A stretch of 64,000 nucleotides of DNA from JAWKWH01 sp965204295 (GTDB taxonomy: Bacteria > Pseudomonadota > Alphaproteobacteria > Rhizobiales > Rhizobiaceae), in NCBI GenBank assembly GCA_965204295.1, contig OZ241973.1:558001-622000 (forward strand), in the 5' to 3' direction. This document shows, piece by piece, positions 26,067 to 34,996 of this stretch. The position numbers and the translations under genes were made by a program. The first letter of the stretch is position 1. Each line of letters begins with the position of its first letter. The notes beneath the pieces are model-generated. The model saw only the letters and a list, made by a program, of their open reading frames with translations, did no database searches and had not been told where the DNA came from.

Positions 26067-26348
26067 GTGATCGCGGCGCGCGTGACCGTCACGCTCAAGA
26101 ACGGCGTTCTCGACCCGCAGGGCAAGGCGATTGAGGGAGCGCTCGATACGCTGGGCTTCAAGGGCGTCGGCCAGGTGCGCCAAGGCAAGATTTTCGACCT
26201 GGAAATCGACGGTTCGGACAAGGCGACAGCCGAAGCCGACATCGCCGCCATGTGCGACAGACTGCTGGCCAATACGGTGATCGAGGATTACAGTATCGCC
26301 ATAATCCAGGGTTCCGACCCCGGGGCCGCAAGCGGGTTGGAACGATGA
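26067..26348 (+). CDS. purS: FGAM synthase subunit PurS
   Basis: 93 residues with GTG start: ARVTVTLKNGVLDPQGKAIE, LGFKGVGQVRQGKIFDLEID and the final LLANTVIEDYSIAI. PurS is the small dimeric subunit linking PurL and PurQ in the three-part formylglycinamidine synthase. It follows purC by about 40 bases and overlaps the next small gene by ATGA. The last residues extend a little past the usual PurS end. Confidence 0.95.
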   Translation: MIAARVTVTLKNGVLDPQGKAIEGALDTLGFKGVGQVRQGKIFDLEIDGSDKATAEADIAAMCDRLLANTVIEDYSIAIIQGSDPGAASGLER

Positions 26349-26593
26349 CCGAAGCTGCAAACGACCTGATGTTCGAGACGCCGAAAAAAATGCGGGCGGA
26401 CCCGGCCGATGTGAAAGCGGGACAGGCGGACATCGGGCAGAAGCTTGTTTCGGTTCGCGGACACACGCTGTCGGTGCGGACCGGTATCCACGACATCCTG
26501 GCGCGTCATGACGACCGTCTCGACCGCATCGAAAAGCGGCTGGAGCTTCGTGAGCTTGCGGAAACACGGCGAAACGACGATCCGGAAAAATGA
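26345..26593 (+). CDS. Small coiled-coil protein of unknown function between purS and purQ
   Basis: 82 residues, MTEAANDLMFETPKKMRADP..., charged and mostly helical with a likely C-terminal coiled coil (DDRLDRIEKRLELRELAE). ATGA overlap with purS and a four-base overlap with purQ show that it is translated as part of the pur operon. Similar short coiled-coil proteins occur widely in alphaproteobacteria without known function. I do not recognise a domain. Confidence 0.7.
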   Translation: MTEAANDLMFETPKKMRADPADVKAGQADIGQKLVSVRGHTLSVRTGIHDILARHDDRLDRIEKRLELRELAETRRNDDPEK

Positions 26594-27258
26594 AATCCGC
26601 GGTCCTTCTCCTCCCCGGCCTCAACCGCGACCGCGACATGATCGCGGCGCTGACGAGGATTTCGGGCCGGCCGCCCGTCACGGTCTGGCAGACCGATACC
26701 GGCATTCCCGACGTCGATCTGATCGTCATTCCCGGCGGATTTTCGTTCGGCGATTATCTGCGCTGCGGAGCCATCGCCGCGCGCATGCCGGCGGTGCGCG
26801 CCGTCGCGGACAAAGCCGCCGGGGGCGTGCGCGTACTGGGCGTTTGCAACGGGTTTCAAATCCTGCTCGAAGCGGGATTGCTGCCCGGTGCCCTGATGCG
26901 CAACACATCGCTGAAATTCGTTTGCAGACAGGTCAGACTTGAAGTCGCGAACGCCGGCACGGCCTTCACCCGCCGCTATCGCCGGGGTCAGGTCATCGAT
27001 TGCCCGGTCGCCCACCATGACGGCAATTATTTCGCCGACGCCGACACGCTGGCGCGTCTGGAGGATGAAAACCGCGTCGCCTTCCGTTACGCCGAAAACA
27101 CCAATCCCAACGGCTCGGTCAACGATATCGCCGGCATAATCAACGGGAACGGCAATGTGCTCGGCATGATGCCGCATCCCGAAAACCTGATCGAAACCGC
27201 CCATGGCGGCGATGACGGCCGCGCCCTGTTCGAGGCGGCGCTGGACGTGGCAGCGTAA
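26590..27258 (+). CDS. purQ: FGAM synthase glutaminase subunit PurQ
   Basis: 222 residues, class I glutamine amidotransferase. Nucleophile Cys in VLGVCNGFQILLEAG, catalytic His-Glu in LGMMPHPENLIE, and the N-terminal VIPGGFSFGDYLRCGAIAA. Supplies ammonia from glutamine to PurL. Overlaps the preceding small gene by four bases. purL is not in the window. Confidence 0.97.
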   Translation: MKSAVLLLPGLNRDRDMIAALTRISGRPPVTVWQTDTGIPDVDLIVIPGGFSFGDYLRCGAIAARMPAVRAVADKAAGGVRVLGVCNGFQILLEAGLLPGALMRNTSLKFVCRQVRLEVANAGTAFTRRYRRGQVIDCPVAHHDGNYFADADTLARLEDENRVAFRYAENTNPNGSVNDIAGIINGNGNVLGMMPHPENLIETAHGGDDGRALFEAALDVAA

Positions 27259-27295
27259 ACCGCGCCCCGCCCCGCAAATAACCGGCGACGGGCTA

Positions 27296-27313
27296 CGGCG
27301 GGGCAACCCGCCG
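27296..27313 (+). terminator. GC hairpin between purQ and the convergent DUF6946-like gene
   Basis: CGGCGGG and CCCGCCG pair around a GCAA tetraloop, followed by GTTTCATTT. It lies between two convergent genes and could end transcription from either side. U-run is weak. Confidence 0.5.
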
Positions 27314-27321
27314 GTTTCATT

Positions 27322-27981
27322 TCAAAGGAACTTCGGGTCGCCGACGGCCCATCCGAGGATCAAAGGCTTGCCGCAGGGCAAGACATGAACCCCGGATTGT
27401 CCGCGCGCCAGGTCCAGATCGAAGAGAGCGGCGAAATTCGCGAAATCTTCGAACCGCCGATGCTCCTGTGAAAAGGATTGGACGATCATCGCCGCGCGGT
27501 CCGTCTTGAAACGCTCCATTTCAACGACCGCCGCTGTGGCCCGATGCAGAAGCTGATACCTCAGATCGCCGGGCAACTCCGGCGGCAGGTCAAGCCGCGT
27601 GCGGATGAATTCCAATCGTTTGCGTTTTCCGGCGCTTGCGTTCGTCAGCCATTTCTCCAGCGTCTTGTCGAAAGTCTCCCGGACCTTGGCTTCGATAGCG
27701 ACAGCGATCGTCGCGGACCCGTCCCGCATCAATGCAAATACGTCGCACTGACTGTGGCGCCCGCCTCCGGGAAGGGGCACCTTGTGCTCCGGGATGGCAA
27801 GCAGAAGCTCCGGGGCTTCGCCGATCAACGATGCGACTTCAGGCGGAGCGCTCCCGGCCGCCGCCTCCCAGGACAGTGCGGCCGCCATCGCCGAATATCC
27901 GCGTTTCCAATGCAGTTCGGGTTCCGCCAGAAACTGCCGCCAATCCTCCGGGCCGCGTGACGGGATCAGAATTCGTGAAAT
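27322..27981 (-). CDS. Conserved hypothetical protein (DUF6946-like), probable ATT start
   Basis: 219 residues if it begins with ATT at 27981: RILIPSRGPEDWRQFLAEP and HWKRGYSAMAAALSWEAAAG are the usual N-terminal blocks of this family, and they lie upstream of the first ATG (27888). No ATG, GTG or TTG is in frame before them, but GGAGG stands seven bases before the ATT. The centre, QCDVFALMRDGSATIAVAIEAKV, has the D...E-x-K spacing of a PD-(D/E)XK nuclease-like core; that is a tentative reading. Function unknown. Confidence 0.65.
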   Translation of the reverse strand: MSRILIPSRGPEDWRQFLAEPELHWKRGYSAMAAALSWEAAAGSAPPEVASLIGEAPELLLAIPEHKVPLPGGGRHSQCDVFALMRDGSATIAVAIEAKVRETFDKTLEKWLTNASAGKRKRLEFIRTRLDLPPELPGDLRYQLLHRATAAVVEMERFKTDRAAMIVQSFSQEHRRFEDFANFAALFDLDLARGQSGVHVLPCGKPLILGWAVGDPKFL

Positions 27982-28012
27982 ATGTCATCCTCCGATTTTG
28001 GGTTCACTGCGG

Positions 28013-28373
28013 TCACATCCGCCCCAGCAGGTTCTGGTTATCGACCACCTTGAGCGCGCATCCACCGCCCATCCAGCGCCACAGAACGAGGTTCGGGTTG
28101 GCGTCGCCCTTTGCGAAACTCCGAACGAGCACGCCCGCATCCACCGCGTCGATATATTACAGCACCTGCTGCGCTTTGCCTTCCTGCGCCAGGTTGCATC
28201 GCGGTGCGCCCGTCAAAGCCGAACAGGGGCTCGGACATACACCAAGCATAGGCCATGGGTTCCGAGCCGAAGCGCGGCGTAACCTTGTTGAACACATCGA
28301 CCGGTTCGGGTGGGACAGCGACGGTCTTGCCGGGCTCGAACTGTCCGCCTTCCGCGAGTTTAACGATCAGCAT
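28013..28373 (-). pseudogene. Possible broken gene of unknown family
   Basis: The first half (MLIVKLAEGGQFEPGKTVAV, FGSEPMAYAWCMSEPLFGFD) and the second half (DAVDAGVLVRSFAKGDANPN, LVLWRWMGGGCALKVVDNQN) both look protein-like but lie in different frames, with a switch near 28160. I do not recognise the family. The reading is tentative. Confidence 0.35.
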
Positions 28374-28734
28374 GGCTCAGCATGGCGTGGCTCCAATCGC
28401 TGATTGCGCCGGTATATAGCGTGAAATCGGCCGAATTGCAAGAATTGGGAAGAGTTAAGAGAAGAGCCGGTTTCCCGGCGACGGCATGTGTGGCGCGCCG
28501 GAGAGCGCACGGTTCAAAAGGCCGTTTTGAGGCTCTTTTGAGGGCCGTTCGATCCCCCCTTGACAAGCTCTTACCCTCCGAAGCGATGAATTCGACGTGA
28601 ATCCGGCGCCGCCGGTCGCCGGGTCGCAGGCGCGCCCCGCGAGCAATTGGCGCAGCCGTTCGGCCAAAGCAATTGCAACCGCCGCGCGTTTCCCGCTAGG
28701 CTTTCGCCATGACAGCTTTTCGCGGGAATCGAAT
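28374..28734. other. 361-base stretch before the amidohydrolase gene
   Basis: No convincing gene. A 72-codon frame on the plus strand (28382-28600) shows no known domain. The promoter of the amidohydrolase gene should lie here. Confidence 0.4.
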
Positions 28735-30378
28735 ATGAGCGACCTTACCGTCCTGTCGGCGCGGAAGATCATCACGATGAATTCCTACACGCCGGAGGCC
28801 ACGCATGTGGCGATCCGGGATGGACGCATTCTCGCGGTCGGCTCGCCGGAGGATGTGGCGATGTGGGGCGACGGCGCCCTCGATGACAGGTTTTCGGACA
28901 AGGTCCTGATGCCCGGATTCGTCGAAGGCCATGGCCATGCGATGGAGGGCGGCGTCTGGGATCACGCCTATGTCGGCTACCAGGACCGCTACGATCCCGA
29001 CGGCAGGCGCTGGCGCGGAGCGCGCGGCCTCGACGAAGCGGTCGCCGTTCTGTCGGAAGTCGAACGCACGATGACGGATGCCGACGAGACGCTGTTTTCA
29101 TGGGGCTTCGATCCGATCTATTTTGAAAACGAGCGCATGACGGTCCGACATATCGACCGTGTGTCGAAGACGCGGCCCATTCTCGTGCTTCACTCCAACG
29201 GTCACGTGCTCAACGTCAACTCGGCCGTTCTCGAACGCGCCGGAATTGACCGCACGACAAACGTGGACGGCATAGTGAAGGATGCCGACGGCGACCCGAC
29301 CGGAGAACTGGCCGAGATGGCGGCGCAGTATTCCGCCTACAAGGTCGCCGGCAATCCGTTTCTCGGCGGTGTTTCCGCATCGATGTTGCGCCGCTACGCC
29401 AGATCGGCCGTCAATGCGGGCGTGACGACGGCGACGGACCTCTATGCCGATTTCAACGACGCCGGCCTCGCCGCATATTCCGAAGTCTCCGGGCGGGACG
29501 ATTTTCCGCTCCGGCTGGTTCCGGCGATGAATACGCTCAACCTACCGTTCGAGGAAGGAATCGCGCGGGTCGGGCATGCCATGAGCGGCGCGAACGAGAA
29601 ACTGCATTACGGTCTGTGCAAGGTGATGACCGACGGCTCCATTCAGGGCTTTTCGGCCCGCCTGAAGTGGCCCGGCTATTTCAACGGCGCTCCAAACGGG
29701 TTGTGGAACATGGCGCCGGAACGGCTTGCCGCGCTGGTCGCGGCCTATCACGCGGCCGGCATGCACCTTCATATCCACGCCAATGGCGATGAGGCGTCGG
29801 AGCATATGCTGGACGCCATCGAGGCCGCCGAACTGGCGCATCCGCGACGCGATCACCGGCACACGTTGCAGCACTGCCAGATGGCCGACGAAAGCCAGTT
29901 CCGCCGCATGGCCGCGCTGGGCGTGTGTTGCAACCTGTTCGCCAATCACATCCATTACTGGGGAGATCAGCACCACGCGGTGACCATGGGTCCGGATCGC
30001 GCCCGGCGCATGGACGCCTGCGCGACCGCGGAGCGGCTCGGCGTTCATTTCGCGATTCATTCGGACGCGCCGGTGACGCCGCTGGGTCCGCTGTTCACCG
30101 CCTGGTGCGCCGTCAACAGGTTGACGGAAAGCGGCACGGTGCTGGGTCCGAACGAGCGGATATCGGTCGCAAGCGCGCTCCACGCCATTACGTCGGGCGC
30201 CGCCTACACGTTGAAACTGGATCATCTGATCGGATCGATCGAACCCGGAAAATACGCCGATTTCGCCGTGTTGGAAGACGACCCCACGACCGTCGCTCCC
30301 GAAAGACTCAAGGATGTCGGCGTCTGGGGCACGATTACCGGCGGCCGGGCGGCGAAGGCTGCGGAAAAGACGGGATAG
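28735..30378 (+). CDS. YtcJ-type metal-dependent amidohydrolase
   Basis: 547 residues. Metal-site motifs in order: GFVEGHGHA, the HLHIHANGDEASEHML histidines, HTLQHCQMADE, and FAIHSDAPVTPLGPL with the conserved Asp; the tail EPGKYADFAVLEDDP is the usual N/C-terminal beta-sandwich. This is the YtcJ/NfdA-like branch, often N-substituted formamide deformylases, but substrates vary. Start at 28735 (MSDLTVLSARK) fits the family; an upstream in-frame ATG does not. Followed closely by a CobW-like GTPase, possibly its metallochaperone. Confidence 0.9.
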   Translation: MSDLTVLSARKIITMNSYTPEATHVAIRDGRILAVGSPEDVAMWGDGALDDRFSDKVLMPGFVEGHGHAMEGGVWDHAYVGYQDRYDPDGRRWRGARGLDEAVAVLSEVERTMTDADETLFSWGFDPIYFENERMTVRHIDRVSKTRPILVLHSNGHVLNVNSAVLERAGIDRTTNVDGIVKDADGDPTGELAEMAAQYSAYKVAGNPFLGGVSASMLRRYARSAVNAGVTTATDLYADFNDAGLAAYSEVSGRDDFPLRLVPAMNTLNLPFEEGIARVGHAMSGANEKLHYGLCKVMTDGSIQGFSARLKWPGYFNGAPNGLWNMAPERLAALVAAYHAAGMHLHIHANGDEASEHMLDAIEAAELAHPRRDHRHTLQHCQMADESQFRRMAALGVCCNLFANHIHYWGDQHHAVTMGPDRARRMDACATAERLGVHFAIHSDAPVTPLGPLFTAWCAVNRLTESGTVLGPNERISVASALHAITSGAAYTLKLDHLIGSIEPGKYADFAVLEDDPTTVAPERLKDVGVWGTITGGRAAKAAEKTG

Positions 30379-30382
30379 GATC

Positions 30383-31339
30383 GTGGACCCGAAACCGTTC
30401 ACGGTCATCGGCGGTTTTCTCGGCGCGGGCAAAACCACGCTGCTCAACCGCATCTTGAGCAATGCGTCCGCAATCCGCTTCGCGGTCCTCGTCAACGACT
30501 TTGGCGAGATCAATATCGACGCCGCGTCGATCGGGCGGCATGACGGGCAGACCATGGCGCTCACAAACGGCTGTATCTGCTGCTCGCTGGCCAATGGATT
30601 CGTGAACGCCATGATCGATCTGATGCGCGCGCCCGAACGGTTCGATCATGTCGTGGTGGAGGCGAGCGGCGTTTCGGAACCCGGCAAGATCATGGACTTC
30701 GCCAGGATCGACGCCGACCTGCGGCCTGACGGGATCGTCGTGTTGGTCGACGCGTCGAATTTCGCCGCGCGAATATCCGATCCCGGAATTGCCTCCATAC
30801 TGACGACGCAGGTCGTCAACGCCGATCTGCTGGTCATGAACAAGACGGATAAAGCATCCGGCGATACGGTCGGGGACGTCGAGCGGAAACTGCGCGAAAT
30901 CGGCGCCGATGCTCCGCTGATCCGCGTCTCTCATGCGGATTTGCCGCTTGAACTGTTGTTCGGCACGCGGTCCGGGAAAAACCGATCCGGAGATGGCGGG
31001 AATCCGGGCGGCGGTCGCGGATCCGGCCACGCCGAAGACGTTTTCCATACCGCATCGCTGGATTTCTCCGGGCCGGTCGAGCGGTCGCGTTTCGAAACAT
31101 TCAGCGCCTCGCTGCCCGCTCACATTTTGCGCGGCAAGGGATATGTTCTCACGGAAGACGGATGGCGCCTGTGGCAAAAAGTCGGTTCATGGTCCGAATT
31201 GAGATCCGTCGCCGGCCCCGGGAGCGAAAAATCCGCCATTGTCCTGATCGGCACGGAGCCGATCGATGCCGATGGGCTTGCGCTTGCAATTCATGATCGA
31301 TGCGGAATCGATAGCCCGCTTCATGGCGTTCCGCACTGA
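30383..31339 (+). CDS. CobW/COG0523 family metallochaperone GTPase
   Basis: 318 residues with GTG start four bases after the previous stop and AGGA just upstream. Walker A GGFLGAGKTTLLN, the metal-binding CICC in TNGCICCSLANGF, EASGVSEPGKIMDFA, and NKTD for guanine recognition; the C-terminal CobW domain (FETFSASLPAHILRGKGYV) is present. COG0523 proteins deliver Zn, Co or other metals to enzymes. Its coupling to a metal-dependent amidohydrolase suggests it may supply that enzyme; this is inference. Confidence 0.9.
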   Translation: MDPKPFTVIGGFLGAGKTTLLNRILSNASAIRFAVLVNDFGEINIDAASIGRHDGQTMALTNGCICCSLANGFVNAMIDLMRAPERFDHVVVEASGVSEPGKIMDFARIDADLRPDGIVVLVDASNFAARISDPGIASILTTQVVNADLLVMNKTDKASGDTVGDVERKLREIGADAPLIRVSHADLPLELLFGTRSGKNRSGDGGNPGGGRGSGHAEDVFHTASLDFSGPVERSRFETFSASLPAHILRGKGYVLTEDGWRLWQKVGSWSELRSVAGPGSEKSAIVLIGTEPIDADGLALAIHDRCGIDSPLHGVPH

Positions 31340-31374
31340 GGCCGGACAGGAGCCTTCCGCATAAAAAGCTACGC

Positions 31375-31640
31375 CTTCTCAGAGCCCTGACGTCCGGGCG
31401 TGGACAACTCGTCGAGACGCGTAAGCGCCGCCTGGCGCAGGTGAACGCACACGGAAAGCTCGGAACGGCGGACATGTTCGCGGATATGGATCACGATCTC
31501 AAAGAATTGCCGAACCGCCGGATCACAGAGCTGGAACGTCGAATCGAGCCGACTGTCGCGACCGATGTCGAACTGACCGAAACCGTCGCCATCCTGCGAT
31601 CCGTCCCAGGGACCGGCCCGGTGGCCGGCGCGATTCGTTT
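31375..31640 (+). mobile_element. IS110-type transposase fragment
   Basis: The in-frame piece LRALTSGRGQLVETRKRRLA ... ELERRIEPTVATDVELTETV ... LRSVPGTGPVAGA matches the region just before and at the HhH part of IS110 family transposases (RSIPGIGPVTA type). The catalytic DEDD domain and the rest of the C-terminal domain are gone; the fragment ends within about 15 bases of the 3' end of the aminotransferase gene. A relic, not active. Confidence 0.75.
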
Positions 31641-31654
31641 GAGAAATACAGTTG

Positions 31655-32800
31655 CTAGGCAGGACCCTTTACAAACGCCCTCACGGCCTGAATTACGCGA
31701 CCGGTCGGTACGCCCGGCCACAATGGCAGGCGAATTATCGAAGACGCCATGCGGTTCGTAACGGCCAACTCTCCCTGGGCGCGACCGAATTTCCTGCCCG
31801 CGGCGGAACTGTGGAGCGGAATGTAGTGAAACGGCGCCGAGATGTTCCGATTTCGCAGTTCCCGGATCAATGAATCGCGCCGGTCGCGATTTTCCAACAG
31901 CAGGTAAAACATGTGCGCATTGTGTTTGACGCCGGCGGCGATATACGGGAGGGAAATTCCCTTCTCCGAAGCAATATCGGGCAATCCCTCGGCATATTCC
32001 ATCCATGCCGCGCGCCTGAGATTCGTGATCTCCTCGGCCATCTCCAACTGAGACAGCAACATCGCGCTCGTCAATTCGCTTGGCAGGGCGGAGGTGCCGA
32101 TGTCCACCCAGGAATATTTGTCCACCTGCCCCAGGAAGAACCGCTTGCGATTTGTGCCTTTTTCGGCAAGAATCGCGGCCCTGTCGGCATGTCGTTCGGA
32201 ATTGATTATGAGCGCCCCGCCCGCACCGCAATGAATGTTCTTGGTATTGTGGAAACTCAATGTGGCCAGGTCGGCTTGCGTTCCGACCGGCCGGTCGTGT
32301 TCGAAGGCCCAATATGACTGTGCGGCATCTTCGACCAGCGCCAATCCGTGCTCGTCGCAAATCGACCGCAGACTTTTCATGTCACAGGGATGGCCCGCAT
32401 AATCCACGCATACGATCGCCTTGGTCCGGGGAGTGACCGCTTTCTCCACTTCGGCAGGATCGATATTCAGGGTTTGCGGATCGATGTCCACAAAGACAAG
32501 CGCCGCGCCGCGAAGTGCAAACGCGTTGGCGGTCGACGAGAATGTGTATGACGGGAGCACCACCTCGTCTCCGGGACCAACCCCGCAGAGCATCGCCGCC
32601 ATTTCAAGCGCGACGGTACAGGATTGGGTCAGTATGACGTCGACGCCCCGGTAGTGGCTTGAGAGCGCCTCTTCGCACCTGCCGCGATAACCGGAGGCCA
32701 AGGGGGCGGAAGAAAAACTTCCACCGGTGACGACATCGGTTACGTATTCGAGCTCCCTGCGAGTACGGAAGTTCCTGATGAACGGTATGGAATTTTGCAT
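31655..32800 (-). CDS. wecE: WecE/RffA-like sugar nucleotide aminotransferase
   Basis: 381 residues. Starts MQNSIPFIRNFRTRRELEYV; FSSAPLASGYRGRCEEALSS and LPSYTFSSTANAFALRGAA are the TDP-4-keto-6-deoxyglucose aminotransferase (RffA/WecE) blocks; the PLP lysine lies in SFHNTKNIHCGAGGAL and the Asp in LVEDAAQSYWAF. The enzyme would make a dTDP-4-amino-4,6-dideoxyhexose, for instance fucosamine, for surface glycan. It is divergent from a GT2-sulfotransferase-GT-C set and its 3' end touches IS110 debris. Confidence 0.9.
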   Translation of the reverse strand: MQNSIPFIRNFRTRRELEYVTDVVTGGSFSSAPLASGYRGRCEEALSSHYRGVDVILTQSCTVALEMAAMLCGVGPGDEVVLPSYTFSSTANAFALRGAALVFVDIDPQTLNIDPAEVEKAVTPRTKAIVCVDYAGHPCDMKSLRSICDEHGLALVEDAAQSYWAFEHDRPVGTQADLATLSFHNTKNIHCGAGGALIINSERHADRAAILAEKGTNRKRFFLGQVDKYSWVDIGTSALPSELTSAMLLSQLEMAEEITNLRRAAWMEYAEGLPDIASEKGISLPYIAAGVKHNAHMFYLLLENRDRRDSLIRELRNRNISAPFHYIPLHSSAAGRKFGRAQGELAVTNRMASSIIRLPLWPGVPTGRVIQAVRAFVKGPA

Positions 32801-33151
32801 CGAAAAAACCAAACGTGGCCTGAAATAATACAGCTGGCTTCAATACGGATTTGCAATGAAAAGCGCACCATTCCAATCATTGCGCTACGTCTTTAATAGA
32901 TCGACCGGTGAATGGCAATGAGCGCGCGCGCCACCTGAGTTCCCGGTCGACCACAGTGAGCGGCGCGAGGTCGGGACCGGCTTGAGTTCCACCTTTACGG
33001 AACGTAAAACCCCTGCTAATTTGAAAAATGAAATTTTAGTGCGGTGCCGGACAGGTTGGAATCGTCGTCAAATCCATGTGACGCGGTTCCGCGACTGGCT
33101 GTCGTTCCGGCGGCAAACAGATATGGTTGATCGTTTACCTCGGATAAAAAC
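32801..33151. other. 351-base divergent intergenic region
   Basis: Lies between the minus-strand aminotransferase and the plus-strand GT2 gene, so it must hold promoters for both. It is richer in AT than the flanks. I could not pick reliable promoter boxes or an operator. Confidence 0.5.
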
Positions 33152-34084
33152 ATGAAAATAAGCATCGTCATCCCGGCATATAACAGTAATGATTTCATTG
33201 AAAAAATTGTTGAAATCATTCATGAAGAATTATCGGAAATAAATTATGATCTTGAAATCGTAATTGTCAATGATAATTCCACGGATAACGTCTGGGAAAA
33301 GATAAAACTTCTTTCGGATAAATATGAAACTGTCAAGGGCATAAATATGGCCCGGAATTACGGCCAGCATATAGCCAATATCGTTGGCTTCAGACATTGC
33401 ACCGGCGATTTCGTTGTCACGATGGATGACGACCTCCAGAATCCGCCCGGAGAGATAAGGAAACTGATCAAGGAATGGGAAGCCGGGTACGACCTGGTTG
33501 TGGGTGTGTTCGAAACCAAGCAGCATGAGTTATGGCGGCGCGTCGGTTCCCGGTTGATGCAGACGATCAATCGCCGTGTGTTCAATTCACCGCGTGGATT
33601 TCGCCATACGAACTTTCGGCTGATCGACAAATCGGTTGTCGATCGCATAAACACTTATCAAAGCCGCTATCCCTACACTTCCGGTCTGGCCATGTTATAT
33701 GCCAACCGGCCAAGGAATGTTCTTGTGGCGCACAATCGGCGAATTGCCGGAACGTCCGGCTATAATATGCGCAAACTGATCAAGCTGGCATGGAACATCG
33801 TTTTCAACTATTCACGACTTCCCATCCGCCTCTTGCTGCTGATCGGATTCATTTTCTCGATTTCAAGCGCCGCCTACGCCGCGTATCTGATCGTTTTCGC
33901 CATCGCCGGCGGTTCGTCCGTACCGGGATGGACGAGCCTTGCATTCATGATCGCCATATCCAATGCGTTGATCATGATCGTTCTGACGCTGATCGGCGAG
34001 TATCTGGCGATAGTTATCGAACAAATTCGCGCCGGACAGACTTTTCATATCAAGGAGAAAATAGGGATCACCGACGATGGCTAG
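33152..34084 (+). CDS. GtrB/ArnC-like GT2 glycosyltransferase
   Basis: 310 residues: MKISIVIPAYNSNDFIEKIV, EIVIVNDNSTDN, MARNYGQHIANIVGF, and VVTMDDDLQNPPGEI (catalytic DDD), then two C-terminal membrane helices (LPIRLLLLIGFIFSISSAAY and a second near residue 255). Such enzymes load a sugar on polyprenyl phosphate. N-terminal third is visibly AT-rich. Overlaps the sulfotransferase start by eight bases. A paralogue of the frameshifted GT2 at 9.4 kb. Confidence 0.92.
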   Translation: MKISIVIPAYNSNDFIEKIVEIIHEELSEINYDLEIVIVNDNSTDNVWEKIKLLSDKYETVKGINMARNYGQHIANIVGFRHCTGDFVVTMDDDLQNPPGEIRKLIKEWEAGYDLVVGVFETKQHELWRRVGSRLMQTINRRVFNSPRGFRHTNFRLIDKSVVDRINTYQSRYPYTSGLAMLYANRPRNVLVAHNRRIAGTSGYNMRKLIKLAWNIVFNYSRLPIRLLLLIGFIFSISSAAYAAYLIVFAIAGGSSVPGWTSLAFMIAISNALIMIVLTLIGEYLAIVIEQIRAGQTFHIKEKIGITDDG

Positions 34085-34859
34085 CCAATTCCGCCATTTC
34101 GTGGTCATCGGCGCGCAGCGGTCCGGCTCGACATTCGCATATCAGTTGCTGGATGCACATCCTGAAATCGAGATGGCCAAACCGGTGCGGCCGGAGCCGA
34201 AGTTCTTTCTCCGGAACGATTGCATTCAACAGGGGATGGAACACTACCGGAGCACGTTTTTTTCAGGCGCGGGTTCCGGTACGCCGCTGTACGGTGAAAA
34301 ATCCGCCTCGTATTACGAATCCCCCTACGCGGCGCGTTGCATCAAGGCGCTCGTTCCCGAGGCGGATATCGTCTGTTTTCTCAGGGACCCTATCGAACGG
34401 GCGATTTCGAATGTCTTTTTCAGCCAATCCAACGGGCTGGAGCCGGAAGACCTCGATACGGCGCTGCTACGGGAACTCGACGCGCCGGAAGACATGCCAA
34501 ACTGGCAGACCGGCGTCATATCGGTCTCGCCTTTCACCTATCTGGACCGTGGCGACTATGCCAGACATCTTTCCGTCTACCGCGACTGCTTTAGCGCGGA
34601 AAAGCTTCATGTCGTTTCGACTGAAAGCCTGACGTCGAACGTCGGGACCATACAGCTTTTGTTTGGCAAACTCGGCGCGAATCCGGATTTCGTGCCGCCG
34701 CGCCACGGGAGCAGGGTGAATTCGAGTTCGACCCCAAAAGTCCCGCCAAGGCCCCAAACGATTGAGCGCCTGACGGAGCATTTCACACCGTTGGTCGACA
34801 ATTTGGCCGGTATGTTCGAACTGGATACGAGCGGATGGCTGAAAGGCCCATACCGATGA
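34077..34859 (+). CDS. Sulfotransferase
   Basis: 260 residues. Phosphosulfate loop FVVIGAQRSGSTFAYQLLDA at the N-terminus and 3'-phosphate motif FLRDPIERAISNVFF near residue 100; PEPKFFL and YGEKSASYYES are usual in bacterial heparan/NDST-like sulfotransferase domains. It would transfer sulfate from PAPS to a carbohydrate. Start overlaps the GT2 stop, so translation is coupled. Equivalent in place to the sulfotransferase relic at 10.4 kb. Confidence 0.92.
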   Translation: MASQFRHFVVIGAQRSGSTFAYQLLDAHPEIEMAKPVRPEPKFFLRNDCIQQGMEHYRSTFFSGAGSGTPLYGEKSASYYESPYAARCIKALVPEADIVCFLRDPIERAISNVFFSQSNGLEPEDLDTALLRELDAPEDMPNWQTGVISVSPFTYLDRGDYARHLSVYRDCFSAEKLHVVSTESLTSNVGTIQLLFGKLGANPDFVPPRHGSRVNSSSTPKVPPRPQTIERLTEHFTPLVDNLAGMFELDTSGWLKGPYR

Positions 34860-34996
34860 ATGTTGAAGCGATACAATTTTGACGGCGGTAATTGCGTCCG
34901 GTGGAGGTCTGGCGCCGTCCGCAGAATGGATATATATGTGGAGACGGATCAGGGGTGCGATTTCAAAGACGGGCATTCCGACGATGGGAATTTGCC

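Noticed and set aside
31375..31640. Active IS110 element at the second glycan module
   Set aside because: Only a short part of the transposase is present and the DEDD catalytic domain is missing.
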